A DNA stretch of 64,000 bases from Hyphodiscus hymeniophilus (lineage: Eukaryota > Ascomycota > Leotiomycetes > Helotiales > Hyphodiscaceae). Shown here in pieces: positions 45,794-57,162 of the stretch (the first letter of the stretch is position 1; each line of letters opens with the position of its first letter). The translations under genes were made by a program, and so were the position numbers. The notes beneath the pieces are model-generated. The model was not told where the DNA came from and did not search any database. It was given only the letters and a program-made list of their open reading frames with translations. The stretch is from assembly GCA_016508695.1 (NCBI GenBank), contig VNKQ01000014.1, positions 1-64,000 of the forward strand, read 5' to 3'.

Positions 45794-47740
45794 GTGCTGA
45801 CTGGGGGATGGCTTGCAATTGGTCTATAATTATATCTTCGTGTTACATACTCTATACGCATGTTAAAACATACTCAAATATGCCCATCTACGTCACCTAG
45901 TACGGCAGAGATCTGTAGTGAGAAAGCCCGTGGATAATCGCTGGCGGAGGCACACGAGAATGCAGTTACCGTCCTGCTTTTGTTGGTACGAACCTCGTGC
46001 ACCTTCTTGAAACAAATTCGTGCGACATGCAGGAACCACGAAGAAACATTAATGAACATCATTCATGAATCGTTCTTCAGTATTGACTTTTAGCGATATT
46101 AGGATCATCTCACTTATTCACGCTGGAAAATCGAGTGGAGCTGAAGCTGCGGACCTCAATATGTAGTCAGTTTTCAATGATCTTTTCTCTTTTCCCTTCT
46201 GGCATTTTTACACTCGACAATAGAATCCTTTCAACTCCTTCCACGATCTTGCCTACTTCGGCACTCGACAGCCTCACTCTCTTAGTCCTACGTCGATTTG
46301 CCTTCAACTACCATCGACTTCAAACGCATGTCCCTTCGCAACCACCAGCCTCTGCCTTACCATTCAAGATCTTACCATGCCGCCATCCGCTCCCTCTCTC
46401 TCGCTTGCTCATTGCAATGGCTGCGTCTTTCCCTTTTCCTCGGGCGAGAACACACCTTCTCTTCGATCAACAGTCGTCATCACCGGCTGTGTAGTGGGGT
46501 TCATGCTGGTATTCTTGGGAATGTTTACCCTCTATTCACGGATAAACAGAATCCAGAGGATAAAACAAAAGAAAACTCGCAGGCGAAATCAGAGAAAACA
46601 GTTGGAGGGAGGAGAGAGAAGAAAATGGGCGGGCACGGAAGGGACTTTGAGTGAGAGGGAATCCTTAGGTGAGGTGCCTTGACAGCTGCCCTGACAGCTT
46701 TTGGACAGCAGTTCGGCATGGGAAAGGAAAAGGAAATGCAGGCCACTTGAATGGAAAGACGATCCGAAGCATTTGCAGGAGAGAAATGACGGATTAACTG
46801 GACAGCCCGATACAACTCAAACTCGACCTCCAACTCGCTTGAGGGTTTGGCGCTCCTCCACATGACCCTCCCAGCTCTGAATAGGGCGGCGGTGAGGACA
46901 ATCTACGATAGGCCGGCCAACAGCCACACACAAACACAGTACATCGCCAACGCACGATGTCCCCTCTCACAGACCTGGGAATGGCTTCATTCTGGAAAGC
47001 TAGGAGGGCTCAAGTCACTCGATAAGTACATCCATCTGGTACATACCTGAGGTATATTGGTCCAAATACGAGTATCCCGAGTCATGCTTTCCATCTAACG
47101 CGAAAAGAAAAGCGTCCGTGCCCACTTCGCGTTTTCCCCCAACGCGTCGAGCCCCTGGATATCTGATATCTGATATCTTAATATCATGCATTTTGTCCCA
47201 TGGCGGTCGAGCTAATGCGGATTATGCGACGTCCCAAGTCAAACAGCAGTATGGATTGGTGCCCGCAGCTATGCATTCTGGCTTTGGACTGGGCCGCACT
47301 GGGTCTTTACCTTCGTTCGTAGCTCCTGTTTGGGCCACCAGGGCGGTGAAGGAGAAACTGCGGGAGCGGGAGTGGAAGAGTTCTGCTGTTATGCTTTCCA
47401 TTCCCACCCAAACGCGATCTCCTTCCTGACAACAACTCTTATACCCCCCGCGCCTGAACATCCTTTTTCCCTTTGAGAGGACGCTCTATTTGTGGCGGTA
47501 TTAAAACTCCGATTAAGCTTCTGAATCACATCTCTACTCCGTGGACATCGTATTGATGCCATTGCGGGCTTGTTCGATTTTCGATTCGGCAGAAGTTATT
47601 CTAACGTTCAGGACGTTACAACATTACCCAGACAATCAGGCGCGAATACAGCTCTCGTAAAAGGGCTTACGACGCTGAAATCTCCCGATTATCTGCGATT
47701 TATCCCACAATATTCAGAAGGCCGATATCAATATCATATA
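45794..47740. other. Intergenic region with one possible small gene
   Basis: Nearly 2 kb upstream of the CCCH gene. Apart from the small frame listed separately (46377-46682), only overlapping short frames occur. The sequence TCTGATATCTGATATCT repeats around 47160, and pyrimidine-rich tracts occur near 46185-46380. Confidence 0.4.
46377..46682 (+). CDS. Possible small single-span membrane protein, hypothetical
   Basis: An open frame of 101 residues. A polar N-terminus of about 30 residues precedes one strong hydrophobic segment, VVITGCVVGFMLVFLGMFTL. A highly basic tail follows (RINRIQRIKQKKTRRRNQRK). That layout would give a type-III single-span protein with a positive cytosolic side. I recognise no family, the start ATG is not confirmed, and overlapping frames exist, so it could be chance. 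Confidence 0.3.
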   Translation: MPPSAPSLSLAHCNGCVFPFSSGENTPSLRSTVVITGCVVGFMLVFLGMFTLYSRINRIQRIKQKKTRRRNQRKQLEGGERRKWAGTEGTLSERESLGEVP

Positions 47741-50286
47741 ATGGCGTTGTCATCAAATGCAGCACGCGCATTGGAGCAGGTGAAGATGGTATGCTGCTTC
47801 CCGTCGGCCTCCTGCATTCTACAGACGCCTGCTAATAAGTTTCGACAGGGTCTTTATATGCTCTACGGAGCCGATTACTTCACCGAAGACGAGTGGTTTA
47901 AGATCGACTACTTACTTCATAAAGGAAAATACGTCCTTACAAGTGGTCCTCCACCGAATGTTTTCCACGAAGAAGAGTTGATAAGCTTTGGGGAGTCTAA
48001 AGACGACGTGGGCCCCATCAGTATACAAACCAACTCAATTGAGTCGTTCAAGCCGCCGGAAAAGGACATCATCGTCGTATCCGAAGAGCATCTTCCATCT
48101 CCCAGCTCATCAGAAGTTTCTCGTTCCAGCCAAGACAAAACTCCGAACGCCACATCTATCGAACCTTCTTCCGACGAGGAAGCCGCTCCTATCGCATCAG
48201 ATGTCCCTGCTGCCACAATGTTTGGCTTTCCCGAGGAAACAACAGCCGTGCCCGACCCATCACCACCGAAACCACAACCACAGACTAACACCGGTCTTCC
48301 TCCTGGGATCACCCAAGAACAGCTGGATGAAGCCAGAAGGATGCAGGCAGCCATGACCAAGGCCGGGCAAAAGACTCGCCTAAATTACAAACGCGATGAA
48401 GGACCACTTTCCGAATCTCGTTGGGCTGAGGAATTGGCGGAGGAAAAGACGCTCGAGGACGCTTATCCCTCCCCCGCTCCTTCTGAGCGAGAGAATCGCA
48501 TTAATTCATGGGCTTCTGAAGTCAACGCTCAGCAGTCTCCTTCTTCATCTCCGGCAGTTGCGTCCCAGGGTCCCTCCGTGATGCCCGCTGATCCCATGGT
48601 AATCGCCAAACAAGAATTCATCAAGCTTCACGGTCGTAAGCCCAGCTCTCTGGCTGATTACTGGCAGCCCAAAAATGCCGAACACTTCTCTTATCGGATC
48701 GCATCTGCCGTGATCGTCTCGCCTGTCCCGACGAGGAACGATGTTGATGCGAAAGCCATTGCGGAGGAGGAATTTATCAAAGCTCATGGCAGAAAGCCAA
48801 AGAGTATCAACGACTTTTACCAACCCAACAATCCAAATCACTTCTCTCAACGACCCATGTCTGTGACATCAAATGCCACCATGAAGACTAGTGAAGCCGC
48901 GAAAACCAACCAAGCCACCTTAGATCCTCCGTTGAGAATCATTCCTGGATCAACATATGTCGCTCAAAGTAGTCAATCCAAGTCGCACAATTCAGATCTC
49001 AAACTTGATATTCGTGTAGGGGATCACATCAGAGTCATGAAGTTTGTTTCTGGGGTTATGTGGGTGGGCACAAACTTGCAGAGCAAATTCACAGGCCAGT
49101 TTTCAGAGGCTATCTTCAGAAGACTTGCAGGCACAGCAAGACCTGATGCCGCAAAATCAATCTACGGTCTTCCTGCTCCAAGTGTGACAGGCATTTCCCC
49201 CGCAACGGCCTTGAGAATGTAGAAGGTACAAATGCCGCTGAATGGGATGACGTCTCTGTGAAATCTGCCCCTCGACCTACCGCTGCTACTCCTGCTCTTG
49301 TGCGTCCTGCGATCGGGGGACTGGCTTCGTCCCGCTTCTCTGTCCTCGCCGATAGAGAGCCCAAAGCCCACGTTCCTGACAAGGATCACATCACGCTTGC
49401 GATGAAAAAGGAGTTTGGGAAAATGGTTGATGAGAAGGTAGTACACTTTCGATAATCACATAATATAGCTGACAGATGCAGGTCGATGAGATTCTTAAAG
49501 CCAGGGGGGTGACATCAACCCCTGCTCCGAGCGGCCCCTCTCGCTCTCGAACGCTCAACGAACCGTTGAAGCCAGTTACCCCAAAGACGAATACCTGCTG
49601 GTAAGTAATGTCCACTAGTGCAATCACACGTTGACGTACATATCTCACAAACACGTAGGTTTTGGGCTACAAACAAAGGCTGTCGTTTTACCGCGGAAGA
49701 ATGTCGCGACCTCCACGGCTATATCAGTACCCCCAATGGCGAGCCCATGAAGCCCACGAATCTTCATCTGGGCAGGCCAACATGGGGATGTTTGGCTGAT
49801 GCCTCTCCATCTATCGGCCACGCCGATCCTAACTCATTCACTGTCCCTGAAGTTGATCCAACCCCGCGTGTGTCCACGGAGCAAAAGAAGACCATGACCT
49901 GTTGGTACTGGGCCGAGAACGGCAAGTGTGATTATTCGTCCGAGAATTGTAAGTACTTGCATGAGCATGCAGCGAATGGCATTGCTTCACGGCCGGGAAA
50001 AAAGTCCCTAAACTGGGGTGCGCCTACCTGGAGACGAACCAAAACCGGGGAGACCGAGCATGGAGGGTCTGTGGCCGGTGACGAGCTGGTACTCGAGGAG
50101 GTTCATGCTGATGACACAATGAGCATTGCTGGCTGGGGAGTGATTGGTGATGGCGGAAGTGGCGGATGGGGTCGCGATACACCAGTTCATGACACGGCGA
50201 ATGGTTGGGGTCAGGAGGACCGGTACAAGCCACCTCACATCAAGGCTTTGGAGGAGAAGGCGATGATTGAAGCTGTTGGGTGGTAG
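47741..50286 (+). CDS. Large CCCH zinc-finger protein with internal repeat and GW-rich tail
   Basis: A 779-residue protein in five exons: 47741-47788, 47849-49181, 49226-49437, 49482-49600 and 49659-50286. The short N-terminal block (GLYMLYGADYFTEDEWFKID) is followed by acidic disordered sequence. Two copies of a 30-residue unit lie at about 268-298 and 319-349 (EFIKLHGRKPSSLADYWQP; EFIKAHGRKPKSINDFYQP). A beta-rich block follows near 405 (VGDHIRVMKFVSGVMWVG). Two CCCH fingers stand at about 570-590 (CWFWATNKGCRFTAEECRDL) and 650-670 (CWYWAENGKCDYSSENCKYL). The C-terminus is rich in Gly-Trp pairs. CCCH fingers usually bind RNA, so a role in RNA control is likely. The 44-nt second intron is my least certain splice. 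The first intron (60 nt) is in frame and stop-free. Confidence 0.82.
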
Positions 50287-51140
50287 GCTTCATTCCACTG
50301 GATGAATGAGCAAACGAAATATTCGATAATATATTTAGCATCAAATGGAAAACATTTGATTTGGATGAAATATTGGGAAGAGGCGGGGATGAGACGTAGT
50401 ATTTTGAACTGGGCATTGGGTTTTATCTTGGAATATTTATTGCTTTTTCTTCCACTGTATGGAAAAGGAATACTGCCAAAGCTGGCGCGATGGAATTTTG
50501 ACGCTTTAAATCATTCAAACTTTCATATACAGAGCGTTCGGGTTATTTCAGCATTAATGAGGGCTTTAAGTGTATATCTTAGGGACGAACTCAAAATCAA
50601 ATCTTACAAAACAATATGTTTTCTTGAGGGAAGCTGGCTGTCCTTGGTGACTGACTTGCTCTGAGTCGAGGCCTAGACAAATCATCATCTTAAATCCTGG
50701 TCGGCTGTCTCGCCTCTTCTTCGTCGTCAGGATATCGTAAGGCCCACCAGGCCATGACAAATAGCCCCTGCTCTAGCTTTGATGAAAGGCTACTACTAAG
50801 TAGTAAGTCTTCGTCGTGGAAGTTGGGGCGAACTCGAGGGTGAAGAACCTCGAGAACGAAGAGGTAATTATCCAAAACCTCGCGGAAATCACTTGGAACT
50901 CTAACTTATTGACCTTGACACGAAGTCAACGTAACGAAAGGAGAGAAAAAAAATCTTCTTGACAGTATCAAGGAATGAGGTCATATTGCTAAATCATCAA
51001 GCCTCTATAAAATCATTCAAGGTATTTCCCACAGATAATCGATTCCGCTCTTTTCCTCGCGGCCTGTTCCAGGTATTCTAAACAGAACCAGAGCCAAAGA
51101 GACGTCGTAACACCTCGCTATCAAAATTCATTCACCCAGC
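50287..51140. other. Intergenic, AT-rich at left, no gene
   Basis: Convergent 3' flanks of the CCCH gene and the NCS1 permease. The first 350 bases are AT-rich. Short frames here have no recognisable content. Confidence 0.5.
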
Positions 51141-53134
51141 TCAGACGGAATCCGTGAAGTCCTTCGCACCTCCCTTCTCGATCTCGACTGGTGTATGTAG
51201 ACCATCGTTCTCGTACTCTACGCCATCCACCTCTTGAACATCTTCGTGAAGAGTTGCGGGGATCAGAGTCTCGGTAGCTGGGAAAAAGTGGGAAAGAATA
51301 CACTAGAGGACCGAAAAGTCAGGAATTTGTTCATCATGAAAACTCGAAAAAATAGTTGCGGCAGTAATTGTAGCGCTGGACATTATGGGGAACAACCCGG
51401 TATATGGCGGGATAATGAAGGAATAATTCAATGCGAGAACATGGGTCTGTATGATTTGAGTCTGCTTACGTAGATTGCAAAGGCGGAACAGAAGCCCCAG
51501 ATATAGAACATGTCATAGATGTACTGTGCACCACCAACCTTTCCTTGAAGCTTGGTGTTGACTTGTGCTGCCCTAAAAAGTCGTAAGTTTGGTGCTGGCA
51601 GACGGGGCATGGCTCAACTTACATTCCAGGCAAGTTGGGTACAACTGAGATGAGGAAAGCAACGACAGCACGCCAGTTAGTACCGGCCTCATTGTATCGA
51701 TATCGGCCGTGAGCGCGGTACAGAGCGGGCACGTCAATGTGCTTCTTTTTCACGACCCAATAATCCGCACCCAGAATGGCGGCGATCGGGGCGAGAAAGA
51801 TCCCTAGACCGGACATGAAGCTGAGAAGAGAAGCAGCTGAATGGATAATCTTCCAAGGAACCATGATCCATCCTGCGGTGACGGTTGCGATGATCACACC
51901 TCTGCGAATGTTTATGTATTTGGGGAATAAGCTAGTCATGTCGTTGGCGCAGGAGATCACATTGGCCGACAAGTTCGTTCCGATCTGAGCGACGACCCAG
52001 CAAAAGCCAACGAAGAAGGCCCCAGCACGTCCAGATGGTCCCTCCCATTTTGCGGCCAGAGCGAGCGGATCCCATATATACTCGCCATATACGACCATCG
52101 AGGCTGAAGTGGAGATGATACCAAAGAGGCCAAGCAGCAGCTGGATCAACGGTAGGAAGGCCACCTGCCAGTACACACCTTGCGGCTTCTTGAGGTATCG
52201 AGTGAAATCCGGAATGTTGGTCGACATGGTCGCCCAACCTCCCGTGATACTGGACATGCTTGAGAGGATCAACCACGAGCGAGTGGATCCCGAGACCTTG
52301 TAGTCCTGCGACCAGATATTACCCGTTCCTCCGGCTTTGGAAGTCATGGCAATCACGACACCGACGGAGGTGATCATTACCACAACGGCCTTGAAGACGA
52401 AGAACCATCTGAGCTTGTGCGGAGGGGTGAGCAGGATCGGGAATTGAACGGACCAGAAGATGAAGTGGCTGACCATCTGCTGCGTTGTGATGCCTACACT
52501 TGCTGGAATGTGGTTGGGGATATCGAGGTACGATGGCCAGATAGCGCGAATGCACTGGGTCATGGCCGTAGATCCGGTGTACGTCTGGATAGCGTGCCAG
52601 AAGAGGGCAGTAACCATACGCACCACAATGGCGAAACGGGCGAAGTACCATCCGAATGAGGAGCGCATGGCGACTGGGAAAGGTACGTGGAGACGAGCGC
52701 CAACGACACCATTGAGCACAAGAGGAATAGTACACCATAGTGATCCGAATATGATACAGTACACAGCCTCGCGCCTATCAAAGTCAGTACGGCAAAGTTA
52801 CCTGGAACGGAGTCACCGACCAAGTCAACCCAACGGCGATAATCGAAGCGGGAGCTTCCCATCCCTGGGCGTTCAAGGCATCCGAAAACCAGAAACCCAA
52901 CATAGTCAAAGGTGTCCATGTTCGACGCTCGAGAGGTGTTACGTCCATGTCGAGATTTGTCCTGGTAGAAAATCAGATACCGTGCCATATAAAGAATGGA
53001 ACATGAATCACTTACCAAGTGCCTTCCTCAGCGAAACTGGAGGCTTGTCTTGGGAGGACCCATCCCGAAGGTTTGGTCTTGGCCTTCGCTCCCTCTTTGA
53101 TTTTTATCACCCGCTGACGGACTGCGTTAGACAT
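51141..53134 (-). CDS. NCS1-family permease (uracil/allantoin/uridine type)
   Basis: A 558-residue proton-coupled importer of purine- or pyrimidine-related compounds in five exons: 53134-53016, 52961-52821, 52774-51623, 51572-51470 and 51302-51141. Junctions are all in frame; the last intron is 167 nt. It carries about twelve membrane spans. NCS1 marks are MLGFWFSDALNAQGWEAP in the first helix, VGLTWREA, FWHAIQTYTGSTAM, GGWATMSTNIPDFTRYLKKP and LGADYWVVKKK. These place it in the fungal FUR4/DAL4/FUI1 group. Substrate cannot be read from sequence, but the divergent neighbour is a biuret/allophanate-type hydrolase fusion, which makes a ureide-like compound an attractive guess. Confidence 0.93.
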
Positions 53135-54954
53135 CTTGAGAGTATATGTGGAAGCTTATGCGAAGTCGCTTTCAAGCTGGAGCTCTAAGGGCTAGGTTGA
53201 GTCTGGCGGATACTGTCAACTGTGGCAACTCCATGGGGAAGATGCGAGGTTATATGCGTTTTAGGTCAACCGACTTTCTGGGACCCTTCACGCAGATCAA
53301 GATCTGGCTAGAATCAGTGTATCTGTTGGAGAGCATAGAGATAGAAAATCTGGTTATCGGGCTCTGTCTTCGATATTCAGTGGGGATGCTCTGCGATAAG
53401 AGAAGGGCGGGTCCTGAGAATGATGGGGACAGCATATCAGGGGTAGCTCGCCAATAGGCGAAACCTCCCAGGGTGCGTGCCCACTTACGAGAGACGGCTA
53501 GAAGCCTTCGTCGAGGCCGGGCAGTATCGTCCAGAAGTGGGCGGCGGCGCGAAGGCAAGATCCCCAACGGCCTTTCGATACTCGCCCCCTCATATCCAAA
53601 GTTGGAGGCATGGCTATCGGCAATCCGGGTAGCACCCCCACTTCTGTCAATCAGCCTCATAAAATTCTCGATACATTCTCTTGTCCGTTTTGAAGCGTTT
53701 GGCGTGTCTTTTCTTTTTCTTCTCACTGAACAATTCTTTCTACACCTCCACATATATCAGCCTTATTTCTCCCTCTGGTAAGCCCCGTGCTATGGTACCC
53801 GATGATATTTTACGAGCAGCCTCGTATTTGTGAAGTAACCATCATATCTCTTGAAACTTCCGCTCGGGACTTGTCATCTCAGCTATGAGATGCTGGCACC
53901 AGAGTTGGTTTCTTCTACATTAAGGACCATAATGTGCCTCAATATATTATCGATGTAACGTTCAAGGTCTGAGATCTATTTGGTCTAGATTTTGAGACCA
54001 AGAGATAATGCTATTACTGGGAAAATAAGAGACTTCTTTTGTCTGAAGGAAACAAAAGAGTTCTAAGAGCAACGAGGCCTTCAGTCGGGATACTCTGCAT
54101 CGAATGCTTGAAATCACTGCAGAGGAAAATTTCTCCATTCCGTTCTTCTTACGGCCAAATTACAGAACTCTGATAGATTCTTTGATGAATTGCATCAAGG
54201 AAAGCAAAAAGAATTATAATAATTTTAAACAAGGGATTAAGTCTGACGAAGGCGAGCGAAGAGTAGGGTTCGCCATGAGGAGTGTAAGTAAAGGTTTCCG
54301 AAAGAGGAAATCTTGCATGACCTCGGTACTGGACACACTTACGGAATTGGTGGCAAGCTACTCAAGTGTTGTCAATCATGAATGAGACATTTCATCGTGA
54401 TTCTCCTGCAGCCTTATTCAAACACCAAGCTACCCCACGCTCAGCCTTGCGACAAGACCAACGCGAAGATATTCAAGCTTTAAAAATACCCCTGCAAGTC
54501 TTTCCGTCTCCTTATCTCGGGCCTGGTGGGCCACCGTTGAAGCCTTCGGCACGCCGACGCCTGCTGCCCACCGCGGAAGTCTGCGCAGGTGATTACAGCC
54601 TTGTCTCAAGAGTGGGTAGTGATGATAGGCTAAATTTCTGGTCATGGCGACCGCCGGGTTAACGCGTGGTTGTGGGGAGGTTGATTTTCTCATAAGACGT
54701 CTGTTAAATGAGAGGCGATTCAAGTCTTTCAAATATTTGTTATCTGTCTTGTTGTCTGACTGAACCAACCTGCGGGCTATTGTGTGCTGCGACATCTCTG
54801 GAATAGATGATCTCTTCACGCCTTTGCACCATCCTCTAAACATCTTCTTCTAGCTATCACTTATCAGAGCAGAGCAAAACCCAATCGATCGCTCCAGTTC
54901 TGTGCTCGCAGTGCGAAAACACTTTTTCTGTAGAAAGTTCAAGCACGTATCACA
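53135..54954. promoter_or_regulatory. Divergent promoter region with many GATA-factor sites
   Basis: The 1.8 kb between the two start codons contains 12 matches to HGATAR on either strand. They begin at 53339, 53354, 53394, 53614, 53947, 54003, 54171, 54512, 54623, 54740, 54854 and 54861. Random sequence would give about five. The last two lie 7 bases apart, some 90-100 bases before the fusion gene's ATG. HGATAR is the binding site of AreA/Gln3-type nitrogen regulators, so control by nitrogen source is a reasonable inference. No coding sequence is seen here. Confidence 0.55.
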
Positions 54955-57162
54955 ATGGCTTCTACGACCAAGATGTCGCTCTCAAACGCCCGCCCCTATG
55001 CCTTCAATTTTCCACCAGCTACAACGGCGCTCATTATAATCGACATGCAACGAGACTTTGTTGATCCAGACGGGTTCGGTTCTATCCAATGTGGAAATCC
55101 GGAGATTTTTTCTGCTGTTCGAAGTATCGTACCTACCATTCAGAAAGTCCTTCACGCCTCCCGAGCCATTGGTCTACACGTCTTCCATACTCGTGAAGGT
55201 CACAGATCAGATCTGTCAGATCTTCCTGCAACGAAGAAACTACGACAAGTGAGCGCTCCCAATGGACATCATACAATGGGTATTGGTGATCAAGGCCCAA
55301 TGGGTAGACTTTTGGTGAGAGGTGAGTGGGGTCATGATATTATTGACGAGTTGAAACCACTACCGGGGGAAGTTATCATCGATAAGCCCGGGAAGGGAAG
55401 CTTTTGGGGAACTGAACTGCATAGAGGGCTGTTAGCGAGAGGAATTACACACTTGCTGTTTGCAGGTGTCACTACTGAGTGAGTATTCCACTTCTCCCGC
55501 AGTCGACTTTCACTGACAATACCGCAGGTGCTGTGTGACGACTACATTACGAGAATGCAATGATCGAGGTTTCGAGTGCTGTATACTATCAGATTGCACG
55601 GGTGGTTTTGATCAACAAATGGTCACCACGTCCCTTGATATCATCTGCGGTCATGATGGACTGTTTGGCTACATTGGGAGCAGTTCGGATTTCTTCGCCT
55701 CAGCTTCGATATCCCAAGACCTCACGCCACCTACAACGCCGCCGGCATCAGAAGACTCACTCCTACCAATCGCCGAACTACAGCGTAGATACAAAACCGG
55801 TCTCGCTGATCCTGAGGTGGTTGTTAATTCCCTTTTCGACCGCATCGAGAAATACAAGAAGCTGGACGACGCTGTTTGGATATCTCTTCAATCCCGCTCC
55901 GAGGTTCTCGTAGCAGCCAGAGCCTTGTCCAGGAAATATGCCGGAAAGGCCGTGCCACCACTTTTTGCGATCCCTTTCGCCTTGAAAGACAACATTGATG
56001 TCCAAGGGATATCTACTACTGCTACGTGTGAACCATTCGCTTATATAGCCAAATCTACTGCTCCGGCTGTGCAGCGTCTCCTTGACGCCGGTGCACTCTA
56101 CATCGGCAAGCTAAACATGGATCAACTTGCGACTGGACTCTCCGGATGTCGGTCACCATACGGGACCCCGCACAGCGTCTACAGCTCAGAGCATATATCA
56201 GGTGGCTCGTCGTCAGGCTCCGCGGTCGCCGTTGCAGCTGGTCTTGTTTCTTTTGCCCTCGGCACTGATACGGCTGGGAGTGGCCGTGTCCCAGCGGCGT
56301 TCAACGGCATTGTGGGTTTCAAACCAACAAAGGGTACAATATCGGCGCGCGGAATGGTACCGGCCTGCAAAAGCCTTGATACATTATCAGTCATGGCACC
56401 GAGCTTAAACGATGCAAGGAGAGTCTGGTACATAATCGACAAACATGACCCTTGGATGCCTACGCGAAATCGCCGTTATCACTCTCGCTATGGAAGCAAG
56501 ATTTCAGAGGGCCAAAGGAAGGAGGTTTTACATTTGCTGTTCCACCAGCAGATGAGCTCTCAACTTGTTCGACGGAGTACCTGGATTTATTCGCAACTAC
56601 AGTGCAGAGACTTCGTTCCTGCGGTGGAAGATTAGTCGAGGTAGATTACGCACCCTTCTCCAAAGCTTCAGACCTTCTATACGATGCATCCCTTGTCCAC
56701 GAGCGAATCGCTTGCATTGGACATGATTTCCTACTCAAGAATATGGAGAGGCTGCACCCTACCACCAAAACCCTGTTTCAAAAAGCTCTGGACTCGAAAC
56801 TCGAGGCCTGGCAAGTGTTCCGCGATCAGGCTCTCCAGGCGGAATACACGAGACAGGCGCAACGTACTTTCGATACGCTTGAAGGGGGTATTGATGTCTT
56901 GGTTGTGCCCAGTGCGCCGTGTCATCCGACGATCAAAGAGATGGAAGAGGAACCGCTGAAGCTGAACGCAAAGGTGGGAACCTTCACGCATGCGGGGAAT
57001 GTGGTAGATCTCTGTGGCGTCAGTGTGAACGCCGGTTTCGTCGAGGGGAAGACGAGATTGCCGTTTGGTGTAACGTTTCTTGGGGGAAGTGGGATGGATG
57101 GAAAGGTGCTGGGGATTGCGGAAGTCTTTGAGCAATCTCTGAAAGGAGGGTTGAAGGTCTGA
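54955..57162 (+). CDS. Biuret-hydrolase-like isochorismatase fused to allophanate-hydrolase-like amidase; frameshifted
   Basis: Exons 54955-55478 and 55528-57162 encode two hydrolase domains in about 719 residues. Domain 1 (about 20-210) is an isochorismatase-fold cysteine hydrolase. D30 (ALIIIDMQRDF), K144 (IIDKPGKGSF) and C177 (VTTECCVTTTLREC) form the expected triad, and HTREGHRSDLSDLPA recalls biuret hydrolase. Domain 2 (about 215-719) is an amidase-signature enzyme: K328 (ALKDNIDV), S402 (SGGSSSGS) and S426 (GTDTAGSGRVPAA), with spacings of 74 and 24 as the family requires. LADPEVVV and DAVWISL recall allophanate hydrolase AtzF, but its separate C-terminal domain is absent. One base is missing at about 56451: before it VWYIIDKHDP, after it DAYAKSPLSLSLWKQDF in the next frame. 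No intron can explain it. Literally read, translation ends at 56635. Confidence 0.88.
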
